In this document: positions 1 to 7,975 of the stretch, piece after piece
Numbering within the stretch: position 1 is the stretch's first letter
Layout of the letters: every line of letters starts with the position of its first letter
DNA from: Pseudodesulfovibrio portus
GTDB taxonomy: Bacteria > Desulfobacterota > Desulfovibrionia > Desulfovibrionales > Desulfovibrionaceae
Length of the DNA stretch: 64,000 nucleotides
Direction: 5' to 3'
NCBI RefSeq assembly: GCF_026000375.1
Contig: NZ_AP026708.1
Location: forward strand, 808,501 to 872,500
The notes under the pieces: model-generated
Told to the model about the DNA's origin: nothing
What the model saw: only the letters and a program-made list of their open reading frames with translations
Database searches by the model: none
Position numbers and translations under genes: made by a program

Positions 1-69
1 GTAAACCGAACGGGCAGCGTAATTTTCCTTTTTGGCCCGTTTGAAGTACTTGTCCTGGTATTGTTTCAT
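1..69 (-). CDS. rlmE: RlmE/FtsJ-type 23S rRNA 2'-O-methyltransferase, N-terminal 23 codons only
   Basis: The minus strand carries the first 23 codons of a protein that runs off the left edge. It begins MKQYQDKYFKRAKKENY and continues AARSVY. That opening matches RlmE (RrmJ/FtsJ) enzymes of deltaproteobacteria, which 2'-O-methylate U2552 of 23S rRNA in the large subunit using SAM. An AAGGAG ribosome-binding site lies 7 bases before the ATG. The SAM-binding and K-D-K-E catalytic parts are outside the window, so the family call rests on the N-terminus alone. The gene is divergent from the glycosyltransferase to its right. Confidence 0.75.
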   Translation of the reverse strand, partial: MKQYQDKYFKRAKKENYAARSVY

Positions 70-135
70 GGCGACGCTCCTTGGGCGTGGAGCGACTTAG
101 TAGCCGAATACGCCGAAAAAGCCAAGCAGACAGCC

Positions 136-1659
136 ATGCCACGACCCAGCCATCTCCTCGCGACCGACGAACTCGGCCTGACCAAATCCATGCCGGCGGC
201 CAGGGAATTGTTCGAATGGCGGACGAGCCCCAAACCGTACGAGGCCCCGGTGATCTTCCTCGGCCTCGGCCCGGAACCCGAGAAGCTCCCTGCCTGGTTC
301 GACCTGCCCGGCGACAAGGTGGTTTTCTTCCTGGAATGCCAATCCTTTGCCGACCAGGTCGAGAACTGGGAAGAGCGGGTGCCGGACAATTTCCAGCGCA
401 TCACGACGGACGAATTCACCGGCGAGTCCTCCGCCAACGCCCACGTGGTCCGCTACCTGCCCGCCCAGCGAGGCTTCCCCACCTATTTCGCCCCGCTCAC
501 CGCCCGGCTCACCCTGGGGGCGGCCAAACCGGCCAGGCTCGACAAGACGGTCTGGATTCCCGTGGCCGACGACGACCTGCTCTGCCGGGAGCTGGCGCAG
601 GCCTTCCGCGACACGGGCCACACCGTGGTCATGATCGACCACGACAGCCTGGGCAAACATCCGGGGAAAGCCCTTCCCGACCTCCTGGCCCAAGGCGCGC
701 CCGATCTCTTTTTCTCCGTGAACTTCAAGGGGCTGGACCCATTCGGCCTTGGCCACGCCATCCTGCGCGAGGCAGGCGTCAAGGTCGGCATCTGGCTGGT
801 GGACAACCCCTTCAACCTGCTCACCGCCGTCAAGTCAGGGTACTGGAAGAACGCCAAGCTCTTCGTCACGGACCACAGCTTCATCGGCCCGCTCATCGGC
901 GAGGGCGCGCGCTGGGCCACCCACCTGCCCCTGGCCGCCTCCCCCGCCCTGTTCGAGACCGGCGGGGAACTTCCCGCCCACGCCGAGGGGATCGAGAAAC
1001 GCCTGATTTTCGTGGGCCGTTCCCAGTTCCCGGACAGGGACAAGTTCTTTGCCGGGCTGACCGTCCCCGCCGACCTCGAGGCGGCGGCAGGCGCGGGCCG
1101 CCCAGGCCAACGGTTCGACTACCACTGGTGGCGGGAACACATGGATATCGCCCCGCTCTGGCCCGGCAACGCGGTACGCGGAATCGGCGCGGGCGCGGAA
1201 TGGGCCGGGCGCAGATGGAAACGGGAATGCCTTGGCGCGTGCGGGCGGGTCGTCATCTTCGGCGACGACGGCTGGAAGGACCTCGACAACCCGGACGCCG
1301 ACGTGCGCGGCCCGGTGGACTACTACGCCCACCTGCCCGCAGTCTACCGATCCGCAGCCGTGACCCTGAACGTCACGGGCATGCAGCTCCCGGCCGGACT
1401 GACCCAGCGCCATTTCGACGTCTGGTGCGCGGGCGGCTTCCTGATCACAGACGCCAACCCGGGCCTGAACATCTTCCCCGACGAACTGGTCGCGCCAATC
1501 CGGTTCAGCCGTCCCGACGGCATCCGCGACCTCTATCTCGAATTCCGCGAGGAAACACGCGCCAAACAGGAACTGCGCGAAGCCTGGAAAACATGCATCC
1601 TGGCCGATCACACCTATGCCGCCCGGGTGCAAACCGTGATCGCGGCCCTTGACCTGTAG
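136..1659 (+). CDS. CgeB/DUF3880-type glycosyltransferase family protein
   Basis: A 507-residue cytoplasmic protein with the two-lobed look of GT-B glycosyltransferases. The C-terminal part (about residues 420-460) has the HFDVWCAGGFLITDANPG stretch typical of the CgeB/Glycos_transf_1_2 family, where this segment lies near the nucleotide-sugar site. The middle contains VGIWLVDNPFN, which resembles the DUF3880 N-lobe. Donor and acceptor cannot be told; relatives in desulfovibrios are often tied to surface glycans or flagellar glycosylation. Start choice: an in-frame TTG 75 bases upstream lies inside the start of divergent rlmE, so the ATG used here is preferred, although it has no clear ribosome-binding site. 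A tRNA-Ala gene follows. Confidence 0.7.
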   Translation: MPRPSHLLATDELGLTKSMPAARELFEWRTSPKPYEAPVIFLGLGPEPEKLPAWFDLPGDKVVFFLECQSFADQVENWEERVPDNFQRITTDEFTGESSANAHVVRYLPAQRGFPTYFAPLTARLTLGAAKPARLDKTVWIPVADDDLLCRELAQAFRDTGHTVVMIDHDSLGKHPGKALPDLLAQGAPDLFFSVNFKGLDPFGLGHAILREAGVKVGIWLVDNPFNLLTAVKSGYWKNAKLFVTDHSFIGPLIGEGARWATHLPLAASPALFETGGELPAHAEGIEKRLIFVGRSQFPDRDKFFAGLTVPADLEAAAGAGRPGQRFDYHWWREHMDIAPLWPGNAVRGIGAGAEWAGRRWKRECLGACGRVVIFGDDGWKDLDNPDADVRGPVDYYAHLPAVYRSAAVTLNVTGMQLPAGLTQRHFDVWCAGGFLITDANPGLNIFPDELVAPIRFSRPDGIRDLYLEFREETRAKQELREAWKTCILADHTYAARVQTVIAALDL

Positions 1660-1672
1660 CCCATGAAAATGC

Positions 1673-1701
1673 TTGTCCAAACAAAAAAAAGGCGATAACT
1701 A
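1673..1701 (+). promoter_or_regulatory. Putative sigma-70 promoter of tRNA-Ala
   Basis: TTGTCC and TAACTA hexamers lie 17 bases apart. They place transcription start a few bases before the tRNA. Both hexamers are imperfect, so this is inferred from position and spacing. Confidence 0.45.
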
Positions 1702-1712
1702 CCTCCAACCAC

Positions 1713-1788
1713 GGGGACGTAGCTCAGCTGGGAGAGCACTGCCTTCGCAAGGCAGGGGTCGAGAGTTCAAATCTCTTCGTCTCCACCA
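1713..1788 (+). tRNA. tRNA-Ala (anticodon CGC)
   Basis: A full 76-nt cloverleaf can be folded. The acceptor stem is GGGGACG/CGTCTCC and includes the G3-U70 wobble that marks alanine tRNAs. The D stem is GCTC/GAGC. The anticodon stem is CTGCC/GGCAG around the loop TTCGCAA (anticodon CGC, reading GCG). The T stem encloses TTCAAAT, and CCA is encoded. A rho-independent terminator follows 8 nt later, so it is a single-tRNA unit. Confidence 0.95.
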
Positions 1789-1796
1789 GACAACAA

Positions 1797-1830
1797 AAAG
1801 GCTTCAAGGTAATACCTTGAAGCCTTTCTT
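1797..1830 (+). terminator. Rho-independent terminator after tRNA-Ala, probably bidirectional
   Basis: A 14-bp perfect stem (AAAGGCTTCAAGGT and its complement) with a 3-nt loop is flanked by A-rich and T-rich tracts. It can end the tRNA transcript on plus and the CDP-alcohol phosphotransferase transcript on minus. Confidence 0.85.
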
Positions 1831-1854
1831 TCATTTCAGCATCGGCAAAGCCCG

Positions 1855-2478
1855 TTAATCCGCTTCGCCCCCCGGACCTTCGGGGTGGGTGTCGTGGTAT
1901 ATGTAAATACGTCTCAGGGCCTCGAACAACTCGACCAGGTAGTAGGCGGCGCACAGGCCGCAGAAATACGTCACCAGGTCCCGCTCGAAGTAGAGGGAGC
2001 CGAGGTAAAGAAGAAAGAAAACGTATTTGATGCGGACGAACCGGCGCAGGACGATGCCCAGGGCGTTGGCGTAGACCACAAGCCCGATGAACAGCAGGTA
2101 GGCGCAGGCAAAGACCACCATGGCCGGGCCCCAGGCGCCGACGTGATGAATGGCCGCGGCGGACACGAAGACCACGCCCATGTGGTCCGCGACGATGTCC
2201 ACCAGCGCGCCCCCGGCGTGGGCGATATCCAGCCGCCTGGCCAGGGGACCGTCGATGCCGTCGAAGAGGACGTACAACGCCATTCCCCCGGCGGCCATGG
2301 AAACCTGGGAAGCGGGCAGCAGGCATGTCAGGGCCAGGACCGCAACCCCGGCCAGGGACACCTGGTTGGGCGTCACCCCGATCTTCAGCAACAACCCGAT
2401 GACCGGGGAAAAAACCTTGTCTCGTATGGCGGCAAAGGCCCTTTGCGCCTTGCGCTCTTCCTTGTTGGCATAATCCAT
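1855..2478 (-). CDS. CDP-alcohol phosphatidyltransferase family protein
   Basis: A 207-residue integral membrane enzyme. The family signature D-x2-DG-x2-AR-x8-G-x3-D-x3-D is complete at residues 73-98 (D73, D76, G77, A80, R81, G90, D94, D98). These residues bind Mg and the CDP moiety when a phosphoalcohol displaces CMP. Several hydrophobic segments surround it. Family members make phosphatidylglycerophosphate, phosphatidylinositol phosphate, phosphatidylserine or related lipids; the alcohol used here cannot be told. The ATG follows GGAGACGGAAC. It lies 12 bases after the PHP-domain gene, so the two are very likely cotranscribed. Confidence 0.85.
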   Translation of the reverse strand: MDYANKEERKAQRAFAAIRDKVFSPVIGLLLKIGVTPNQVSLAGVAVLALTCLLPASQVSMAAGGMALYVLFDGIDGPLARRLDIAHAGGALVDIVADHMGVVFVSAAAIHHVGAWGPAMVVFACAYLLFIGLVVYANALGIVLRRFVRIKYVFFLLYLGSLYFERDLVTYFCGLCAAYYLVELFEALRRIYIYHDTHPEGPGGEAD

Positions 2479-2490
2479 GTTCCGTCTCCG

Positions 2491-3375
2491 CTATGAACCG
2501 GGGAAGATTCCGTAGTAGATGCCAAGCGTTGCCAGCAGCCTGGCCCGTCCAACCGTCCTGAGATATTCCTTGATGAGGCCTTCCTTGATCACGCCCTGGA
2601 AGCTCCGCAAGAGCTTGGTGTTGCTCCTGATGGAACCCTCGGACAACTCAAGGACCGACTGAAATTCGAACCGGATGCGTTGCTTCAGGAAATCGAAAAC
2701 ATCTTCGTCCTGCGCCATGACCAGATCCGTCTTGCCCACGATGTATTGTTCCCCCGGATAGTGGGCGTCGCTGCTGATGGCCCAGCCAAGCCCTTCACCC
2801 CTGTCCTCCTCGGGCAGGTTGAGCGTCTTGTCCAGCTTCAGCCGTGCTTCCTTGAAAAACGACTTCACGCGGCTTCTGGAAAGACGCCGCTCCACGGCCA
2901 GGGCGGACCCGTTGTGAATCTCCACGTAGTCGCTCATCCTGAGCAGACGCTGATACGCCCTGTGGGACAGCAGGTTTCCGGCCGAGGATTTCCCGATATG
3001 AAACGGATGGGGGACGATGGTCACGGCGTCGGTGTCGCGGGCGATTCGGGCAACATCCCGGGTGGACCAACGAAATGTCTGCAACCGGCTCAAACCCCGG
3101 CGCAGGTCGTCGGAGGTGCGGTACAGGAAGATGACGTCCACCCCTTCGCAGGAGACCGCCTCAACGCCGGGGATAATCTTGGTCTTGAGACCACGGGCCG
3201 TCTCTTCCAGGCGCAGGCAGGCTTCCAGCGGCTTCTTGAACGAATGCTCCGTGGAGGCCACGAAGTCGATTCCCGAACGCCGCATGTGCCAACGAATCTT
3301 CTGCAGCCGGATCAGTTTGTTCCGCCGCGGCATCCGATGGATGTTTGCATGAAAATGAAGATCAAATGTCAACAT
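2491..3375 (-). CDS. PHP-domain metal-dependent phosphoesterase
   Basis: A 294-residue protein with PHP superfamily motifs: DLHFH at residues 5-9, STEH near 42, PGVEA near 69, a VPHPFH histidine cluster near 121, and SSDAHYPGEQY near 202. These His/Asp residues usually hold two or three metal ions that cleave phosphate esters. The substrate is unknown. The first metal motif lies within nine residues of the ATG, which fixes the start. The upstream region is AT-rich, with only a distant AAAGG as ribosome-binding site. The gene forms an operon with the CDP-alcohol phosphotransferase, which suggests a role in phospholipid or phospho-alcohol metabolism (inference). Confidence 0.8.
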   Translation of the reverse strand: MLTFDLHFHANIHRMPRRNKLIRLQKIRWHMRRSGIDFVASTEHSFKKPLEACLRLEETARGLKTKIIPGVEAVSCEGVDVIFLYRTSDDLRRGLSRLQTFRWSTRDVARIARDTDAVTIVPHPFHIGKSSAGNLLSHRAYQRLLRMSDYVEIHNGSALAVERRLSRSRVKSFFKEARLKLDKTLNLPEEDRGEGLGWAISSDAHYPGEQYIVGKTDLVMAQDEDVFDFLKQRIRFEFQSVLELSEGSIRSNTKLLRSFQGVIKEGLIKEYLRTVGRARLLATLGIYYGIFPGS

Positions 3376-3520
3376 ATTGAAATATAAAACAAATTATTAC
3401 CTTTTATCATCTCTCACGCCACACAAGGGGGACCACATCCATACTCCTTTCATGTACGCATGTCCAACCAAGTACGGCGTGGCCGCCGAATAAATAACCA
3501 CCTACACATGCAGACGATTT

Positions 3521-3545
3521 CCGGACCGGGCAAAGGCCGGTCCGG
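3521..3545. other. Orphan inverted repeat in the PHP/thioredoxin-like intergenic gap
   Basis: A perfect 9-bp inverted repeat (CCGGACCGG and its complement) with a 7-nt loop. It has no T-tract and no gene directly upstream on the plus strand. The rest of the 274-bp gap is AT-rich at the PHP end, presumably promoter, and otherwise shows nothing recognisable. Confidence 0.4.
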
Positions 3546-3593
3546 ATTTCCCGCCCGCCACATTCTGCTTCTCGACGACCAGCCCCAGAGCGC

Positions 3594-3628
3594 GCAAAAA
3601 AAGTCCTGAGGGACCGACCGCAGGACTT
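3594..3628 (-). terminator. Rho-independent terminator of the thioredoxin-like gene
   Basis: Read on minus, AAGTCCTG and CAGGACTT form an 8-bp stem around a 12-nt loop, followed by a run of T. It lies 21 bases after the stop codon of the thioredoxin-like gene. Confidence 0.75.
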
Positions 3629-3649
3629 AATGTACGTTCCCGGGAATGC

Positions 3650-3967
3650 CTACCCGATATAATTGCCGAGAAATTCGTTCAGGGCGTCGCTGTCGGACTC
3701 GCCGATGAGACGGCCCACCTCGCGGCCCTGGTCGAAAAGGATGAACGTGGGCGTTCCCTTGACCGCGAACCGCTCCATGGCCGTGTCGAGGTAATCGGCG
3801 TTGAACAGAAAACACCGCACCGAGCCACTCCGGGCCTGCTCCACGCGTTCAACGGCCTCCGCCTGGAAGGCAAACCGTTCGTTGCGCTTGAGAAAGGCAA
3901 CGAGCAGCAAACCCGAACCTCCCTCCAATTCCATGTCAAAAGCCTGCGGCTTAATGGACTTCACCAT
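3650..3967 (-). CDS. Thioredoxin-fold protein lacking the CxxC motif
   Basis: A 105-residue thioredoxin-like protein. The fold is recognisable from the VAFLKRNERF strand-to-helix region and from KGTPTFILFDQG, which carries the cis-proline loop of thioredoxins. At the active-site position FLKRNERF replaces WCGPC, so no redox-active disulfide is possible. The only Cys (in RCFLFNADYL) lies on the central strand. A chaperone-like, scaffold or binding role is likelier than dithiol exchange. A longer reading frame exists upstream, but this ATG has GGAGAG at good spacing. The gene stands alone between a terminator and the sigma-54 activator gene. Confidence 0.7.
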   Translation of the reverse strand: MVKSIKPQAFDMELEGGSGLLLVAFLKRNERFAFQAEAVERVEQARSGSVRCFLFNADYLDTAMERFAVKGTPTFILFDQGREVGRLIGESDSDALNEFLGNYIG

Positions 3968-4095
3968 TGATCTCTCCGGATGATTGCACCGGACGAAATG
4001 CCGTCCGTCACCATGCACCCAACATAGCAACAGGAAGCCGCCATTGCATCAAATCATTACGTTAGTCTCATTATAATCTGACAAAACAGGAGATT

Positions 4096-6984
4096 TCAGT
4101 GATCCAGGCCCCAGGATCTGAGCTTGCGATACAGGGTCGCGCGATGGATGCCCAGCTGCCGGGCGGCCCGGGCCTTGTTGCCCCCGCACTCGGCCAGGAC
4201 GGCCAGGATATCCTCCCTGCCGGGCTTGCCGCGCACGGGAGGCGGGGAGGAAAAGGACGACGCGCTCACAAAGGACTCCGGCGGCGCGGCATAGGCGTGC
4301 GGGGCATAGGCCTGCTCGAGCAGGTCCTTGCGGATGTGCTTGAGCGTGACGCTCTTTCCGGGCGACAGGATACAGGCGTGTTCCAGGGCGTGCCGCAGTT
4401 CTCGGACGTTGCCCGGCCAGCGATACCCCATGAACAGGTCCAGGACCTCCTCCGACACGGATTCGAAGGACTTGCCGAACTGATCCGAAAACGAGGCCAG
4501 GAAATGCTCCACCAGCAGGGGGATGTCCGCCTGGCGCTCCCGCAGCGGGGGCAGGTGCACGGGCATGACGTTGAGCCGGTAGTAGAGGTCCTCGCGAAAG
4601 GCCCCCTGGCGCACGGCCTCGCGCAGGTCCACGTTGGTGGCCGCGATGATGCGCACGTCCGCGGACAGGGTCTTGGTGTCGCCCACCCGCTCGTACTCCT
4701 TCTGCTCCAGGAAACGGAGCAGCTTGAGCTGGATGAGCGGGGAAATGTCGCCGATCTCGTCCAGGAACAGGGTGCCGCCCTGGGCGGCCTGGATGCGCCC
4801 CACCTTGTCGCGCACCGCACCGGTGAACGCGCCCTTGACGTGGCCGAACAGTTCGGACTCCAGAAGATTCTCGGACAGGGCCGAGCAGTTGACCTTGATC
4901 AACGGCTTTCCCGCACGCACGCCCCCGTAGTGCAGGGCCTCGGCCACCAGCTCCTTGCCCGTCCCGGACTCGCCCAGGATGAGGACGATGGATTCAAGGG
5001 AGGAAAGCTGTTCCAGCAGCCCATACACGTCCTGCATGGCTGCGCTCCCGCCCACGATGCCCCGGAAGCCGTGCCGCTGCTGGAGCTTCTTCTCCAGGTC
5101 GGCCACGCGGGAAACGTCGCGGACCACCAGGACCGCGCCCCCGTGACGCTTGTCCTGCCCGATCAGGGGAGAACAGTTGATCTCCACCATGCGCTCGCCC
5201 AGGGCCGGAGTCGTCAGTTCGATTTCGTAGCCGCGCACGGGCTTGTCCGTCCGCAACACCTGCTTGAGCACGCTGACGCAGGGGTTGCCCTCGCCCGGGA
5301 CCACGTCCTCCAGCCTGAGCCCGCGCATGCGCCCCTGGTCAAAGGCGAAAAGGGTGGCGGCCGCGCTGTTGGAGGCCATGACGACCAGATTGGAATCCAC
5401 GGTCAGGATGGCGTCGGGAATGGACTTGAACGTGGCCACGAGGTTGAGCCGGTACTGCTCCTTTTCCATGGTGGCCGCATCCAGGGCCTGTTCCGCATCC
5501 TTGCGGTCGGTGATGTCGCGGCCCACGGCCTGTATCTCGACCACGGCGCGCCGTTCGTTGAGCACGGCCCGGCTGGTCCACTGAATCCAGCGCATGGAAC
5601 CATCGGCCCGCACCTGGCGCACCTCGCTGTCCAGAACCGGCTCGGACGGGTTTGCCCGCTCCAGCCACTCCATGATCTTCTTCCGGTCGTCCACCCCGAA
5701 ATGGGCAAAGCAATCCCTGCCCACGACATCATCCTCGTCCTCTCCGAAAAACCGTGCGTAGGCGCCGTTGACGAAGGTCAGCCTGCCGTCCGGGCTGTAC
5801 CGGCAGATAAGCTCGGTCTGGTCCTCGACCACGGCCCGGTAGAGCCGCGCGCCCTCGCGCAAAGCCTCTTCCACGATCTTCCGGCGCGACACGTCCTGGG
5901 CATAGAGGATGCAGACCTCCCGCCCGGAATTGGTGAAATAGCTCAGGGAAATTTCCACGGGAAAGGTGGAGCCGTTCTTTCTCCGGAGATACTCGTAGGC
6001 GATCCGCTCCACTCCCTTGCGCAGCCCGTTCAGGATCTTGTCCGGGTGCACGACCATGCCTTCCACGGACGTCCCGAGCATCTCTTCCTCGCCGTACCCC
6101 AGCGATACCGCCGCGGCATGATTGACGGCCACGATCAGGCCGTTGGACCGGTCCACCAGAAGTATGGCCTCGTCCGCCCCCTCGAACACGCTGCGGTACT
6201 GTTTTTCGCTCTCGGCCAGCCCGGCTTCGCTCCTGCGCCGGGCCGTGATGTCCCGCTGGGCCACGATGAACCCGGCCAGGCGCTCGTCCCGAATCACGGG
6301 ACTGGCCACGGTCTCCATCACTATCCCGCTCTTGTGTTCCTCGATACGGACCGGCTGCCCGGTCTGGCCGGCCCGCGCCAGCATCCCCTCATGCAACTCG
6401 ACGGCCGGTTCCGGAAGCAGGGACAGGTAGGTTTTGCCCCGGGCCGAATCCGCATCTAGCCACGGCAGGGCTCCCGTCCGGTCGCCGCACTGGATCACGA
6501 CGCCGTTCTCGTCCAGGATGAAGGAAACGCCATCCCCGGTGTCCGTCATGCGTCGCAGAAAAGCCTGCATGCGGGACAACTCGGCTTCCCGCTCCCGGAC
6601 ACGGGCCATGAGCTGCCCGGCGGCCAGCCCCTGGCTGACGGCCATCATCAGCCGGGAACGGTCCACGGGCCGCTTCAGGTACGTCAACGCCCCGCTCTTC
6701 AGGGCCGCGTCCACGGGATTGTCCATGGCCGCGTCCACCATGAGTATGAACGGCACCGACAGGCCGGCCCGCTCCGTCATCAGGCGAAAGGAGCCTTCTT
6801 CGCCGGTCTCCAGACCGTGGGCCACCAGGGCCAGATCAGGTTCGCCGTCGGCCATGGCAACACCGGCCGCATCCAGGTCGGAAACGGTCTTCACCAGATA
6901 TCCCCGGCCCGTGAGGAGGTCCCGGATGACTGTGCGCATGGAAACGTCGCCGTCGACGACGAGAATGGTAGATTTCACCTGCAT
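4096..6984 (-). CDS. Sigma-54-dependent transcriptional activator with pseudo-receiver and multiple PAS domains
   Basis: A 962-residue NtrC-class regulator. In order: an N-terminal receiver-like domain (about 1-120), four PAS domains (about 140-630), an AAA+ sigma-54 activation domain (about 650-880) with Walker A GESGTGKE, GAFTGA (the sigma-54 contact loop) and LFLDEIGDI, and a C-terminal Fis-type helix-turn-helix (NKARAARQLGIHRATLYRKL). The receiver is degenerate: the phospho-accepting Asp position reads PDLALVA, with Ala in place of Asp, and the acidic pair is DG, so it should not be phosphorylated. Signals probably enter through the PAS domains. No sensor kinase is adjacent. Targets are unknown; the flagellar-region sigma-54 promoters in this window are possible but unproven. 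Confidence 0.85.
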   Translation of the reverse strand: MQVKSTILVVDGDVSMRTVIRDLLTGRGYLVKTVSDLDAAGVAMADGEPDLALVAHGLETGEEGSFRLMTERAGLSVPFILMVDAAMDNPVDAALKSGALTYLKRPVDRSRLMMAVSQGLAAGQLMARVREREAELSRMQAFLRRMTDTGDGVSFILDENGVVIQCGDRTGALPWLDADSARGKTYLSLLPEPAVELHEGMLARAGQTGQPVRIEEHKSGIVMETVASPVIRDERLAGFIVAQRDITARRRSEAGLAESEKQYRSVFEGADEAILLVDRSNGLIVAVNHAAAVSLGYGEEEMLGTSVEGMVVHPDKILNGLRKGVERIAYEYLRRKNGSTFPVEISLSYFTNSGREVCILYAQDVSRRKIVEEALREGARLYRAVVEDQTELICRYSPDGRLTFVNGAYARFFGEDEDDVVGRDCFAHFGVDDRKKIMEWLERANPSEPVLDSEVRQVRADGSMRWIQWTSRAVLNERRAVVEIQAVGRDITDRKDAEQALDAATMEKEQYRLNLVATFKSIPDAILTVDSNLVVMASNSAAATLFAFDQGRMRGLRLEDVVPGEGNPCVSVLKQVLRTDKPVRGYEIELTTPALGERMVEINCSPLIGQDKRHGGAVLVVRDVSRVADLEKKLQQRHGFRGIVGGSAAMQDVYGLLEQLSSLESIVLILGESGTGKELVAEALHYGGVRAGKPLIKVNCSALSENLLESELFGHVKGAFTGAVRDKVGRIQAAQGGTLFLDEIGDISPLIQLKLLRFLEQKEYERVGDTKTLSADVRIIAATNVDLREAVRQGAFREDLYYRLNVMPVHLPPLRERQADIPLLVEHFLASFSDQFGKSFESVSEEVLDLFMGYRWPGNVRELRHALEHACILSPGKSVTLKHIRKDLLEQAYAPHAYAAPPESFVSASSFSSPPPVRGKPGREDILAVLAECGGNKARAARQLGIHRATLYRKLRSWGLDH

Positions 6985-7128
6985 ATCTCCTGCAATGCCT
7001 CATACATCACTTATCCACCGAAAACCACCCCCTGCCCCGCCAAGACGGTTTTCTACTGTTCAATTCCCTTGCGAGCGTGTATAGGGACTTTGTGGAGGAT
7101 TCCTTTCCATTTCATAAAGGAGGCAAAC

Positions 7129-7371
7129 ATGTCGTCATTTTCCGAAGCAGATCTGCCTGTTGATGTACACCATGGTGAAATGATCGCCCTGGCCGACGGA
7201 ACCACCATCCGGTTCGAGTCCAACGGCGAAGCCAAAGACATCATGATCAACGACGGATTCGAGGCCGCATGCACTCTGTTCCCGGGCAACGAATTCACCG
7301 TGGAGACAGGCCAGGGAAATTATCTGATTTCCTGCGAGTTCGGAGACATCATGCACGTCAAGAAAATTTGA
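7129..7371 (+). CDS. Small acidic hypothetical protein (80 aa)
   Basis: An 80-residue soluble protein with a strong AAAGGAGG ribosome-binding site 6 bases before the ATG. It is acidic, has two Cys (in EAACTLF and ISCEFGD), no signal peptide and no membrane segment, and shows short alternating strand-like segments suggesting a small beta fold. I do not recognise the family. It is divergent from the sigma-54 activator gene, but I could not find a GG-N10-GC promoter in the gap, so control by that activator is not supported. Confidence 0.6.
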   Translation: MSSFSEADLPVDVHHGEMIALADGTTIRFESNGEAKDIMINDGFEAACTLFPGNEFTVETGQGNYLISCEFGDIMHVKKI

Positions 7372-7389
7372 GCCGAGCTTTCCACCAGC

Positions 7390-7420
7390 CGGGCCGGATC
7401 GCATCTCGCGAACCGGCCCG
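7390..7420 (+). terminator. Possible terminator or structured 3' end after the small acidic gene
   Basis: CGGGCCGG and CCGGCCCG form an 8-bp stem around a 15-nt loop 18 bases after the stop codon. No T-tract follows, so termination is uncertain. Confidence 0.35.
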
Positions 7421-7569
7421 ACCACTTTCACCGGCACCGTGACCCGCAAGTAAATCACCATCGTTTGCTTTACTTATTCTCATGACATGCTACGGTGAAA
7501 GCTAGTGCTCAGGACTTTCCCGGACATTGTCACGTGCAGCGAAAGGCGACAAGCAACGAGGGTTACGCC

Positions 7570-7959
7570 ATGGCCAAGATACTCATAGCCGAAGACGACA
7601 GAATCTCACAGAAACTCGCTCTCAAAATCGTCGAAGAGATGGGACACCAGGCATTTGTCAGCCCCCACGGCAAGCATGCCTATGAAACGCTGACCGCGAG
7701 CAATGATTTCGATCTTCTTCTGACCGACATCATGATGCCCGAAATGGACGGGCAGCAGCTCATCCAGACCCTGCGGGGCGACCAGCGCTTCGCGGACCTG
7801 CCGATCATCATCATGTCGGCGGTGGTGGGGATCAACGACATTTCCAACCTGCTCAAACTCGGCGCGACCCTCTTCCTGGCCAAACCGCTGGACCGGGACG
7901 AACTCCAGAACTACCTCAAGCGCTGCCTGCTGAAAAAAGGATGCGCCCAACAGGACTGA
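7570..7959 (+). CDS. Single-domain response regulator (CheY-like)
   Basis: A 129-residue stand-alone receiver domain. The acidic pair is ED/D at residues 8-10, the phospho-acceptor is D53 (LLLTDIMMP), the conserved Ser/Thr is S83 and the Lys is K105 (FLAKPLD). No output domain follows, so it should act by protein-protein contact, either in a phosphorelay or as a CheY-type signal. The ATG has GAGGG upstream. The glycosyltransferase gene begins 16 bases later and is probably cotranscribed. Its partner kinase is not adjacent. Confidence 0.85.
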   Translation: MAKILIAEDDRISQKLALKIVEEMGHQAFVSPHGKHAYETLTASNDFDLLLTDIMMPEMDGQQLIQTLRGDQRFADLPIIIMSAVVGINDISNLLKLGATLFLAKPLDRDELQNYLKRCLLKKGCAQQD

Positions 7960-7975
7960 TCCGCCCACATCCGCA

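Noticed and set aside
61-135. TTG start for the left glycosyltransferase
   Set aside because: It lies within divergent rlmE coding sequence and adds residues with no family likeness.
1673-1858. A 61-codon frame across tRNA-Ala
   Set aside because: It is the usual spurious frame produced by translating a tRNA gene and its terminator.
7446-7460. A sigma-54-like GG-N10-GC match on the minus strand
   Set aside because: It points into the 3' end of the small acidic gene with no minus-strand gene before the activator gene's own end; no reason to believe it is used.
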